Assembly: GCA_037176725.1 (NCBI GenBank)
Contig: JAZBRS010000037.1
Location: 13,589,298-13,653,297, forward strand
Reading direction: 5' to 3'
Length of the DNA stretch: 64,000 bases
DNA from: Posidonia oceanica
Taxonomy: Eukaryota; Streptophyta; Magnoliopsida; Alismatales; Posidoniaceae
The notes under the pieces are model-generated. The model was not told the DNA's origin, searched no databases, and saw nothing but the letters and a program-made list of their open reading frames with translations. Below are positions 23,601 through 33,512 of this stretch, one piece after another (within the stretch, counting starts at the first letter, position 1; each line of letters starts with the position of its first letter). The position numbers and the translations under genes are program-made.

Positions 23601-23826
23601 GAAATTTTGAGGGTTTTTGGGTAGGTTTGCTAAGTTGGGAATGATGAGTTTTTCTATGGTTTTTGGGTAGTTTTTGGATTTGGGAAAGGGGTGTAATTCT
23701 AGATTAAGTTTGGGCTTGTTTTGGAGAGATGTATGAAAAGGAATGTGTGGGTTTGGACCTAGATTTGGATCCAGAAGTCACCAGGAGATTCCAATTGACT
23801 CAGCCTGTCAAAATGGGGTGTCAACA

Positions 23827-23845
23827 GATGCCCCTCCCTGAGCGA
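23827..23845 (-). promoter_or_regulatory. Polypurine tract of element X
   Basis: Just before the 3' LTR on the minus strand: CTCAGGGAGGGGCATC then TGTTGACACC. The AGGGAGGGG core is the expected primer for plus-strand DNA synthesis. Confidence 0.75.
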
Positions 23846-24357
23846 GGTCAAGCGAAGCGAGGCCGCTGCTCAGGGTTGACAAGACACCCCATCTGACCGA
23901 CAAGAGCAGAAGTTTGCTACTGGCGTGAGTTACTTATTCGGCAGATGCACCGAAAGTCGTAGCTCGTTGCCGCAATGCAAAGTGCAGGTGCAGATGGATG
24001 AGATGCGATGTATGCAATGCATGCCAATGCAAATGCAATGCAAATGTTAGTGCAAAAGTTAGTACAGCTAGGAATGCTGATGCAGCACAAGATGATGATG
24101 ATGGATTAGTATGCAGTGCTAGAAAAAAAAAGTGCAAAGATGATGTAAAAGAAGAATGCCAAAAGAGAAACGTGATGTGGCACAAAGACCCGGCAGGCAG
24201 GCCAAACTTAAGCGACAAGGCGAGAAAGAAAAGTGCAGCTTGTCCCCACCCAAGGAGCAAGCTAGCGAAAAGGAGCGCGAGGGGAGAGGGGCCGACTCTC
24301 CTATCGCAAAGGGATGCGGGACTTTGCCTTCCTGGGACAAAGTCGCGCGAAGAGGGT
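23846..24357 (-). other. 3' spacer of X between PPT and hairpin array
   Basis: No supported gene. Contains short ATGCAATGC-type words at 24000-24060 and a GC-richer part at 24240-24350. Confidence 0.5.
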
Positions 24358-25420
24358 GATAAGATGTCGGACTTATCGGCCGGATAGTTTACGGACCTAT
24401 CAACCGGAAGCGATAGTTTACGGACCTATTAACCGGAAGTGATAGTTTACGGACCTATCAACCAAAAGGTGCAGTTGTGAGTGATAGTTACTGGATATCA
24501 GCCGTAAAACATGATTGTGCAGGATAGTTTACGGTCCTATCAACCGAAAGCGATAGTTTACGGGCCTATGAACCAGGAGCGATAGTTTACGAGCTTACCA
24601 ATTGGGAGCGATAGTTTACGGTCCTATCAATTGGAAGCACAATCCATGAGTGATAGTTACTGGTTATCAGCCGTATAACGCAAATGCCAGAGAATGATAG
24701 TTTACGGTCCTATCAACCGGAAGCGATAGTTTACGGGCCAATCAACCGGGAGCGATAGTTTACGGGCCTATCAACTGGGAGTGATAATTTACGGTCCTAT
24801 CAACCGGAAAGGGCATTTGCGAGTGATAGTTAGTAGATATCAGCCGTATAACATGATTGGCGCAGCGATAGTTTACGGTCCTATCAACCGGAAGCTATAG
24901 TTTACGGGCCTATCAACCGAAAGCGATAGTTTACGGGCCTATCAACTGGGAGCGATAGTTTACGGGCCTATCAACCGAGAGCAATAGTTTACGGTCCTAT
25001 CAATCGGAAAGCACAATCATGAGGGATAGTTACTGGTTATCAGCCGTATAATGCAAATGCAAGTGATAGTTTACGGTCCTATCAACCGGAAGCGATAGTT
25101 TACGGGCCTATCAACCGGGAGCGATAGTTTACGGGCCTATCAACCGGGAGCGATAGTTTACGGTCCTATCAACCAGAAAGAGCAATTGCAAGGATAGTTA
25201 CTGGATATCAGCCGTATAATGTAATTGCAAGTGATAGTTTTGGATATCAGCTAAAGATGAGTTTTGGATCATCAGCCAGAGAATGATAGTTTACGGTCCT
25301 ATCAACCGGAAGGTGCAACTACGAGGGACAGTTACTAGATGTCAGCCGTATAACACAACTGTGGGCTAGATAGGATATCAGCCCAAGATGATAGTTTACA
25401 GTCCTATCAATCGGAAAGAG

Positions 25421-25424
<4 letters not shown>
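24358..25424 (-). repeat. 29-bp GATAG...CTATC hairpin array in X 3' region
   Basis: About 25 copies of a 29-bp unit, typical form GATAGTTTACGGGCCTATC plus AACCGGGAGC. Each holds a GATAG/CTATC inverted pair around a 9-base loop. Every four units or so a variant appears, GATAGTTACTGGATATC plus AGCCGTATAA and a spacer, giving a higher-order period of roughly 160-180 bp. One copy of the type found in the 25589-26110 array (GATAAG/CTTATC) stands at the left border, 24358-24383. No coding function is supported. Confidence 0.9.
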
Positions 25425-25451
<27 letters not shown>

Positions 25452-25588
25452 AAGGAAAAGAGTGATTGATTGATTGATTGATAAGAAAAAGAGTGATTGA
25501 TAGGGAAAATAGTGATTGATTGATTGATTGATAAGGAAAAGAGTGATTGATTGATAAGAAAAAGAGTGATTGATGATTGAAAAAGATT
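25425..25588 (-). repeat. GATT microsatellite block in X 3' region
   Basis: Runs of GATT broken by GATAAGGAAAAGAGT or GATAAGAAAAAGAGT. It links the two hairpin arrays and could be the source of their GATAAG words. Confidence 0.85.
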
Positions 25589-26110
25589 GATAAGATATCG
25601 GACTTATCGGCCGGTAAAGGGAAAGGGATGATAAGATATCGGATTTATCGGCCGGCAAATGAATAAAAGAATAGAATGATAAGATATCGGACTTATCGGC
25701 CGGCAAATGAATAAAAGAATAGAATGATAAGATATCGGACTTATCGGTCGGCAAAGAGGGGATGAAGGAATGATAAGATATCGGACTTATCGACCGGCAA
25801 AGGGAAAGAGATGATAAGATATCGGACTTATCGGTCGGCAAATGAATAAAAGAATAGAATGATAAGATATCGGACTTATCGGTCGGCAAAGAGAGGATGA
25901 AGGAATGATAAGATATCGGACTTATCAGCCGGCAAAGGGAAAGAGATGATAAGATATCAGACTTATCGACCGGCAAATGAATAAAAGAATAGAATGATAA
26001 GATATCGGACTTATCGGTCGGCAAAGAGGGGATGAAGGAATGATAAGATATCGGACTTATCGGCCGGTAAAGAGAAAGAGATGATAAGATATCAGACTTA
26101 TCGGCCGGCA
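25589..26110 (-). repeat. GATAAG...CTTATC hairpin array with three-part higher-order unit
   Basis: Twelve copies of GATAAGATATCGGACTTATC followed by GGCCGGCAAA or close variants. Arms GATAAG/CTTATC pair around an 8-base loop. Spacers come in three kinds (containing TGAATAAAAGAATAGAA, GAGGGGATGAAGGAA or GGGAAAGAGA), mostly in a repeating order, giving a higher-order unit near 135 bp. Because 135 is a multiple of three, a 234-codon frame with a 45-residue period is open on the minus strand. I regard it as incidental. Confidence 0.9.
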
Positions 26111-26701
26111 AGTGAATGAGTTTCGCAAGGGCGAATCATCTCATGATACCAAGAATATCATGAGGGAAAGAGAGGGAGAATGATACCAAGGGGCGATCAA
26201 AAGATGCCCCTGGTATCAGGATGATACCAGGGGTTGGCCAGCGCGTCCTTGGCATCAAAACAGAGGGTGAAGACAAAACTGTCGTGTTTGCTAGATGAGT
26301 AGTTTGGGTTACTAGCCCAAGGATGATGACAGGTTGACGGACCTATCGTCGGGCAGTTGGGTGTGCCAGCCAAGGATGACAGGTTGACGGACCTATCGCC
26401 GAGCAGTTGGGGGTGCCAGCCTGCTGATGAAGATCCGGATGACGGTGCCCGGCAGCTTTGCTTGCTCAGATGTCATGGGTCAGCATTTGGGTTGATTGAG
26501 GAGGACTTTCCTGCGGTGTCCGGCAGCAAGTCTGGCCAGGGGCCCTGCAGATATGATTGATATGATCATGCATGCACTTGTAGCAGATTCGGAATGCAAA
26601 CAAGCGGCTCAGACCGCCTTTGTATTGATTGAACTTGATTACATGCCTGTGGCAGGCCAAAAGTTTACAGCATAAGATAAGCAAGCAGTTACATGGACGC
26701 T
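26111..26701 (-). other. Cluster of long hairpins, then plain spacer, in X 3' region
   Basis: Separate inverted repeats: CTCATGATA (26140-26148) with TATCATGAG (26156-26164), perfect 9 bp; CCCCTGGTATCA (26207-26218) with TGATACCAGGGG (26222-26233), perfect 12 bp with a 3-base loop; and the overlapping GATACCAAGGGGC (26182-26194) with GCCCCTGGTATC (26206-26217). Two copies of a 52-bp unit with AGGTTGACGGACCTATCG follow at about 26325-26420. From 26421 to 26701 I see no feature. Confidence 0.75.
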
Positions 26702-27904
26702 TTAGTCGGTCCGGGCTTTCTTTGCCTTTCTGGAGTCAGGGAACTGAGGAGCGCCAGGAGGTATCTCACTGATAGGCCAAAATGCTTGTACCTCCGTCAG
26801 ATATTCGGGAGTGCATCCCGAGCCTTGCGTAGATGCTAGGTCAGTAGACCGCACTCCGTGCTGCATAAGATCAGCCAGCTTAGTTGTAGCAGATGTTGAA
26901 CCATAAGGATATGCTTGAAGGAGCCTTGGGACTGTGCTGTCTATGAAAGCGCCTTGCTGGAGGCCGAACTGCCGCATGACCCAGATGGGGTGATACTCCA
27001 CACCTCCAGTGAATCCTGGCAGCACCACGAGTCGCACATCGCAGGTATCGAAGAAGATAGTGAAAGGCTCAGCCGTAGATGGGATGATGTGCCATGTGAC
27101 GGTATCGTCCGTCAGCTCAGATAGCTTCTTGTATTCCTCGGGGACTTTCTTGATTGTCTTGGCATGGCCGCTGTTGTAGTATGTTTCAATGATGTGGCCC
27201 TGGGGGCGCAGCAAGTTCAGTTCAAGGTGTGCAGCCAGCCAGATCTGTACTAGCACTCCGCAGCCGTGGAAGTGGTGGCAGCAGTGGGAGATGCGGTCCA
27301 GTCCACAATATGTTTCAGCCAAGACGACTGGTGCCAGGTCTATCTGCCTAGTCACCACAGCAAGTGCAATTTCAGCAATTTCTATCGCGACTGTCATCCG
27401 GCCATGAGTGAATATCAACTCTCCCAAAAATTGGGTGACAAATCCCCGAAGCCATAGATCATCTCCGAGTTCAGCGTGCTTGTCTATGGTCTCATCAAAG
27501 TAGTGTAGGCGCAGCATGGGCGTGGGGCCGCTGGTGCAGATCAGTCTTTACTGGCACCGGTCAGTAGATAGCCCAGATAGCTTGCAGAGGACCGCTATGT
27601 ACTTGTCGCGACTCATGAAAATAGGCGGTCCTATCAGCCAGGAGAAGCCACAGATGCGGCGCACCTCCTCTAGAGTGGGTGTTAGTTCAGTCCTTCCGAA
27701 GCAGAAGACATGGTGCACCGGCTTCTAGAATCTTGCAGCAGCGCACAGAAGGTGACGGCTCACTTCGACATCAACCGCCTTCAGTAGTTTCGTAGGTATG
27801 CCCCAGAGGCACAGCTTCTCGCAGTCTTCCTGAGTAAGCTTGCCAATCCAGCCCTGCAGGGCTTCAGAACAGTGCACTGGGGTTTCAAGAGTTGGATAAC
27901 CCAT
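26702..27904 (-). pseudogene. Extra ORF of X: DUF7745 / plant-mobile-domain-like protein, two stops
   Basis: A 400-codon frame in the same orientation as gag-pol, placed after integrase. I take the ATG at 27904 (MGYPTLETPV); the open frame reaches back to a TTG at 27964. Recognisable parts: FGRTELTPTLEEVRRICGF, then MSRDKYIAVL, then a block with FLGELIF, LAPVVLAETYCGLDR and CGVLVQIWLAAHL. That order matches the DUF7745 or plant-mobile-domain-like proteins common in plant transposons, as I recall them. Two stops interrupt it: TAG near 27727 where TGG (Trp) is expected after ARF, and TAA near 27550. The C-terminus (SRKAKKARTD) is basic. Role unknown; extra ORFs in this position are known from the Tat lineage. 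Confidence 0.7.
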
Positions 27905-29467
27905 GGCGCAGGCCGCAGGGTGAAATAGGCAGATGCTGCAGGGCTTGAAGGTACCTGTTATCAATACTGTAGACAGTCAGATCACACAGGCATATAATCT
28001 TTAACAGAAAGCAGAATCTGAAGCTGGTAAAGCAGTTCGATAATATTCAGCAGTTAATATCAGAGTAAAGCAGCTAAGCAGACATAAGCAAAGGAAATTC
28101 TGTTGCAGTCTTGCTGACACAGGGGCGAGGACTGGCGGGAGATCTGGACTAGCGCAGCCCGAGCGGCGTCAACGCGTGCCTGGCAAGAAGTACTGTCTCA
28201 GAGTCGAGGCAAGTTGCAGAGTGAGACAATTGAGAAGAAGGAAGGGATGATTGGAAATGCATGTATGCATGATGCAGGCTGGTATGCTTAAGAGATGATT
28301 AGTATGCTTTGGTGCCCTCAGCATACGGAGTGCTTTGATGCCTGCTGCAGGGGAAGGGAGTGGTCTCTAACTCACTGGGCCCTACTTGGACTCTTAGCTT
28401 GCTGGTGGCACTCCGGAACGGGTGTTGGCAGTATACAGGTTGTGGTGTGGTGAGGATAGGTTACCTGCCAAGTTCTCAGGACCTACACCTGCTTTTTCTG
28501 CTCTCGTTTTTTTTATTCTCCCTCATGGGTGTGCAGGCTTTCTCTGCCCCTGGCTAGGAGATGGCAAGTGTTTGTTTTCGAAAGGGAGGTGGTGGACCTT
28601 TTTAGGCTTACACCCTCGGATTTCTTATAAGGTACGGGGGGATGATATTGCCTGTATTTTCGGGTTGATTCTTGTCTAACTCTTTTTTTCTTTTTCCCCC
28701 CCTTTTTTTTTGCTTGCTTTTTTCTCCTTTATTTTTTTGTTTTTCTTCTTTTTTCTTTGCTTGTTTGATTTCTTTTTCTCCCCTTTCTTTTCTTCACAGG
28801 CTTTTGCTATCCCCATTTTTGGAGGTAAAAAGAAGGGTGTTTGGGCTGTAATGGATGTGGGTTTTGGGTCTGCTATGTGATGAGTTGAAGGAACAGGGTT
28901 AGACTACACACCCCTATCTCTAGGGCTGGCTTCTGTCTTTGCCTTCTATTTGCTTTTGATGTGCCCTAGCCTAGATGTCTATTCTCACCTTTTGAACTCA
29001 CATCCTAGCATTTTTTCTCCCTCAGAGGTGTATGTCCTTACGAGTTTAGGCGGTTCGCTTGTCCTGATTGATGGTGGCTCCCTTACTAGCTAAAGCATCT
29101 GAGTAGTGCCAGGTGAAGCAAGGTGGACTCTTTCCAGAGCAGGCAAGCACTTCCGGTTTTCATCACCGGGCAGAAAATGCAATGCATGATTTGAGAGGAT
29201 GACGATGATGATTTAAAAAAAGATGATGCATGAAATGCGATAGAGGATGTGATTTGAAAAGATGATGATGATGATTTGAAAAAAGATGATGCATAGAGAG
29301 GGTGAAATGTAATAAGGATGTAAAAGGGAAGGACAGAAGAAACGTAAGCAAATGCATAGGAATAGAGATAGAAGACAAGATAGAAGATGCAGGTAGGATG
29401 AGATTGTAAGGAATGAGAATGCAAATGTATAGGTGGGAGGAAGCGTCTGCAACGGGGCCGCCTTGGG
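27905..29467 (-). other. Spacer between integrase and extra ORF of X
   Basis: No gene recognised. Plus-strand pyrimidine-rich stretch 28681-28797, including 32 uninterrupted pyrimidines at 28681-28712, so a polypurine run in the sense of the element. At 29175-29310 there are imperfect tandem repeats of GATGATGATGATTTGAAAA. Just after integrase the sequence is AT-rich and simple. Confidence 0.55.
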
Positions 29468-32400
29468 CTACTGATAGTACTTCTTGAGGTAGCAGAGGTT
29501 AACAGGCTCAGACTGCTCGACCTGATCCATATCCTCAAGAGTTACAGCGCCGCCCGAAAAGACTTGCTTGACCACAAAGGGGCCACGCCAGTTAGGTCGG
29601 AATTTCCCTCGACCGTCAGGCAAGTGAATGGCGTGCAGAACAAGGTCCCTTGTCTGGAAGCCTCTTGGTTGAACTTTCTTCAAGTAAGACCTGGCCATTC
29701 TCTTTTGGTAGCAGTGAGCATTATGCATAGCTTGCAGCCTGTGCTCATCAATCAGATTTAGTTGGACACAGCGGTCTTCGACCCATTCTGCTTCTTCCAA
29801 CTCAGCTTCACGTAGGATCAGTAGTGACGGGATCTCTACCTCGATGGGCAGCACCGCCTCCATGCCATACACCAGAGAGTATGGGGTGGCACCTATTGAA
29901 GTCCGGACAGATGTCCTGTACGCCCAAAGTGCGTAAGGAAGCTTGTCGTGCCAGTCCTTATGAGTTTCTACCATCTTCTTCAGGATTTTGACCAGATTTT
30001 TGTTGGCGGACTCCACTGCACCGTTCATCTGTGGCTGGTAAGGCAAGGATCTGTGGTGTTTGATACTGAAAATCTGCAAATAGTCTTCGATCCTCTTAGC
30101 AATGAAATTCGTGCCATTGTGAGATATGATTGCATGCGGGACCCTGTATCGGGCTATGATATTGTTTCTGGTAAACTTTTCTGTAGCCACGGCAGTCACT
30201 GTTTTGTAAGAGGTTGCTTTCACCCACTTGGTGAAGTAATCAATCGCTACCAGAATGTAACGATGACCGTTAGAAGATGGAGGGTGGATGGCGCCAATGA
30301 CCTCAATCCCCCAGGTGGAGAAGGGCCACGGCGACGACATGCTGTGCAATTCTTGAGGGGGCACTCGGATAAAGTTGCCATGCACTTGGCAGTTATGGCA
30401 TTTGCGCACAAATCGGCAGCAGTCAGCTTCCATAGTTAGCCAGTAGTATCCTTGCAGCATTATCTTATTGGCTAGGAGGATGCCGTTCATGTGCAGGCTG
30501 CAGGTCCCCGCATGCACTTGAAGCATCAGTGCATCAGCCTCTGATTTGTTTAGGTAGCGCAGGAGCATCTGATTGTATGATCTCTTGTATAACTGTCCCG
30601 CCCCTAATACGTACTTTGACGCCAGACACGTCAAAGTTCTCTTGTCTACTGCTGAGGTACCGGGTGGAAAGCTGCCAGATTCCAAGAAAGCTTTTATGTC
30701 TTTGTACCAGGGCTGCTCCTCTGTTGTTGGATCTTCCTCTTCAATGCTCATACAGTTTGCAGGCTGCTCAATGCCAGTAACCGATACATCCACTGTGCTG
30801 TCTTCAGGTATGCTGAGCTAGGACGCCAAGGTTGCTAATGCATCTGCATATGCGTTCCTTGCTCGATTCAAGTATGTGAAGCGGATGCTCGCAAATTGTT
30901 CTATCAGCTTCAGCAGGTGTTCATGATATGGCAGTAGCTTCGGATCTTTCGTCTTCCACTCGCCATTGACTTGAGAGATCATCAGCATAGCATCGCCGTG
31001 CACCAGCAGCTTCTACACCTCATGCTCGAGGGCGACATTCAGTCCTAGGATGCATGCCTCGTATTCTGCTTCGTTGTTGGTGCATCTGAAGGTCAGCTTC
31101 TTGGAGAAGGGAATCATCTGTCCCCGAGGCGTTGTCAGCATTGCGCCTATGCCTCGACCTTTCTTATTCACAGCACCATCAAAGTATAGCTGCCATTGCT
31201 CCTGATCTTCAGGGTCTTTGTCTTCAGAGTCCTCCATTGCAAACAGAATGTCTTCATCTGGAAACTGCGTCTGGAGTGGCTGATATTCAGGCAGTGGGAG
31301 ATCAGCAAGATGGTCTGCCATAGCTTGGCCCTTCATGGACTTCTGAGTGACAAAGGTGATGTCGTACTGAGACAGTAGCACCTGCCACTTAACACATCTG
31401 CCTACCATGGCCAATTTTTGAAAGAGGAACTTGATAGGATCATGCCGGCATAAGAGCTGAATTGGGTATGCCATCATGTAGTGCCTTAATTTCTATGCAG
31501 CCCAGACAAGGGATAGGCAGGTCTTCTCTATTGTACTGTACCTGGCTTCGCATTCATTGAACTTCTTGCTCAGGTAATAAATGGCGCGCTCCTTTCTACC
31601 AGATTCGTCATGTTGGCCTAAGACGGCGCCCATGGAATGCTGCATGGTAGAAAGGTAGAGAAGTAGGGGTCTCCTTGGAGTGGGGGGAACCAAGACAGGA
31701 GGCTTAGTCAGCAGCTGCTTGATCTTGGCAAATGCAGCCTGACACTCCTTGCTCCAATGAATTTGTGCGTTCTTCTTCAGGAGCTTGAATATTGGCTCGC
31801 AGATGGGCTAAGCTGTGCAATGAAGCGACTGATGTATTGTAAATGCCCAAGCAGGCCTCTGACCTCCTTTTCAGTCCGAGGGGGTGGCATATCCACGATG
31901 GCTTTGGCCTTCATCGGGTCTACTTCAATCCCCCTTTGGCTAACAATGTAGCCTAGCAGTTTGCCAGAAGACACCCCGAATACACACTTGTTGGGGTTCA
32001 GGCGCAGCTTCTACTTTCATAGACAGGTAAAGAGCTTCTTCAGACAGGCAAGATGATCTTCAGACTCTTTGGTTTTGGCAATCATATCGTCTACATAGAC
32101 CTCCACTTCTTGGTGCATGAGGTCGTGAAACAGTGCAGTCATGGCGCTCTGATAGGTTGCGCCAGCATTCTTCAGTCCGAACGGCATGACTTGGTAGCAG
32201 AAGACTCCCCAAGGGGTGATGAATGAAGTCTTTTCCATGTCTTCTTCTGCCATTTTGATCTGATAATACCTAGAAAAGCCGTCTATGAAGGAGAGCATCT
32301 TGTGGCCCGCTGTATTGTCGACTAGGACGTCAATGTGAGGCAATGGGAAGTCGTCCTTGGGACTCGCCTTGTTCAGGTCCCTATAGTCGATGCAGATCCG

Positions 32401-33512
32401 GACGCGGCCATCTTTCTTGGGCACAGGTACAATGTTTGCCAGCCATTCAGGATAAAAGACGACCTTGAGGAAATTGACTCTGTGCTGTTTCATGATTTCT
32501 TCTTTGATCATAAGCAGCCACTACGGTCGCCATCTTCTCAGCTTCTGCTTTACTGGCTTGGCATCTGGATCCAGGGATAGATTGTGCACCACTATCTCTA
32601 TGTCAAGGCCAACCATATCTTCGTAACTCCAGGCAAAGACATCCGCATATTCTTTTAAGAACGCGATGAACTCTGCTCGAGCCTGGGGGGATAGCTGGGC
32701 ACTGATGCGGACTTCTCTGACTTCCTCAGCTGTGCCTATATTAACAACCTCTGTTTCTTCTTCAACATGGAGGTTGGGGCCTTCTAGGTCGTCGTCGTAG
32801 GGCCGGAACTCGGGCAATGTTTCGTCAATCTCGTCCTCGCCCGTACCATCCTCCTCTCCATAAGCAATAAGTTCCGAGAGGATCTCTTTCTCAAAAGAAG
32901 GATTTGTGATGTCGAAAGAGTGTATATGTTCCGCTGCTTGGCCCTGGTGACGCTTCAGGATGGTCACGCTTACTTGAGTATTCTTGTAGCCTTAGTGCGT
33001 GACCTCCGTCCTGGCAACTTCTTCTGTCTGCTCTAGCCTGACTGATTCTTCTGAGGGCCTTACTGATTCTATCACTGATGCTGCTGATGGCCATGCTACT
33101 GAGGCTGTTGATGATTCTATTGCTGATTCTGCTTTCTGCTCTACTACTGCTGCTGCTTGGACTGCTAGTGCTTCCTCCTCTGAGTCTTCTAGTGTGCTTG
33201 TGGAGGGTATGCCAGACTGGCGGCTAATCTGGGCACTGCCGCTTGCTACATTGCCTGAGTGAGGCATGTGCTGCATAAACCACCTAGACCCGCCTTCTGG
33301 TTGGAGAGTGATGAGCTCATCTGGTCTAGGGGGTCCGGTACTGCTGAGTCTTCTTCCAGGACCATGATAGAGGCATGGTCTTCTTGTAGAGGAGGGTCCG
33401 TAGCCACGGCTTTCCCTTTCCTTTCTACAACTTGGTGCTCTGCTAGGTCTTCTACTATCGACTTGAGCTGTTCCTGATAAAGTAACTCTAAGTCAGACAT
33501 CCATGAATCGAC
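29468..33512 (-). pseudogene. pol: Pol of element X: RT, two RNase H domains, integrase; degraded
   Basis: Follows gag-pro past a shared TAG at 33515-33513. Acidic linker, then RT with VPKKDGRVRICIDYRDLNKA and YVDD at 32097-32086; RT-linked RNase H (IYYLSKKFNECEARYSTIEK near 31570); archaeal-type RNase H (LYFDGAVNKKGRGIGAML, NNEAEYEAC near 31060-31180); integrase with an HHCC zinc region (near 30400-30500), core, and a C-terminus ending KKYYQ without a chromodomain. In the core, the first catalytic Asp is Glu (WGIEVIG, codon 30304-30302) and the second is His (ISHNG, codon 30121-30119). The last 441 codons are open. Stops include TAG near 32523, 31496, 31015 and 30820; frameshifts near 33335 and 31800. 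Confidence 0.9.

Larger units (their letters stand above)
17788..23826 (-). repeat. 3' LTR of element X (6,039 bp)
   Basis: Minus strand runs from TGTTGACACCCC (23826) to ATTACTACA (17788). Same zones as the Z LTR: GATAAT repeats (23414-23353), T-rich zone (23110-22330), GC-rich zone (22140-20640), ATGCAA field (20640-19590), 30-bp array (18915-18529), box 2 (18396-18308), box 1 (18211-18076). It is 99 bp longer than the 5' LTR, partly because it has an additional 91-bp unit in the ATGCAA field. Long open frames inside, such as 22236-21424, are Ser/Pro/Phe-rich low-complexity readings without a domain. Confidence 0.95.

Noticed and set aside
24358..26110. Possible CRISPR or integron array from regularly spaced hairpins
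   Set aside because: Spacers are themselves repeated in a few types, and the block lies inside a plant retrotransposon.
25407..26111. 234-codon minus-strand frame with a 45-residue repeat (DKSDILS, SFIPSLP)
   Set aside because: Comes from the 135-bp higher-order repeat. No start context, no known repeat protein; simple repeat units explain it fully.
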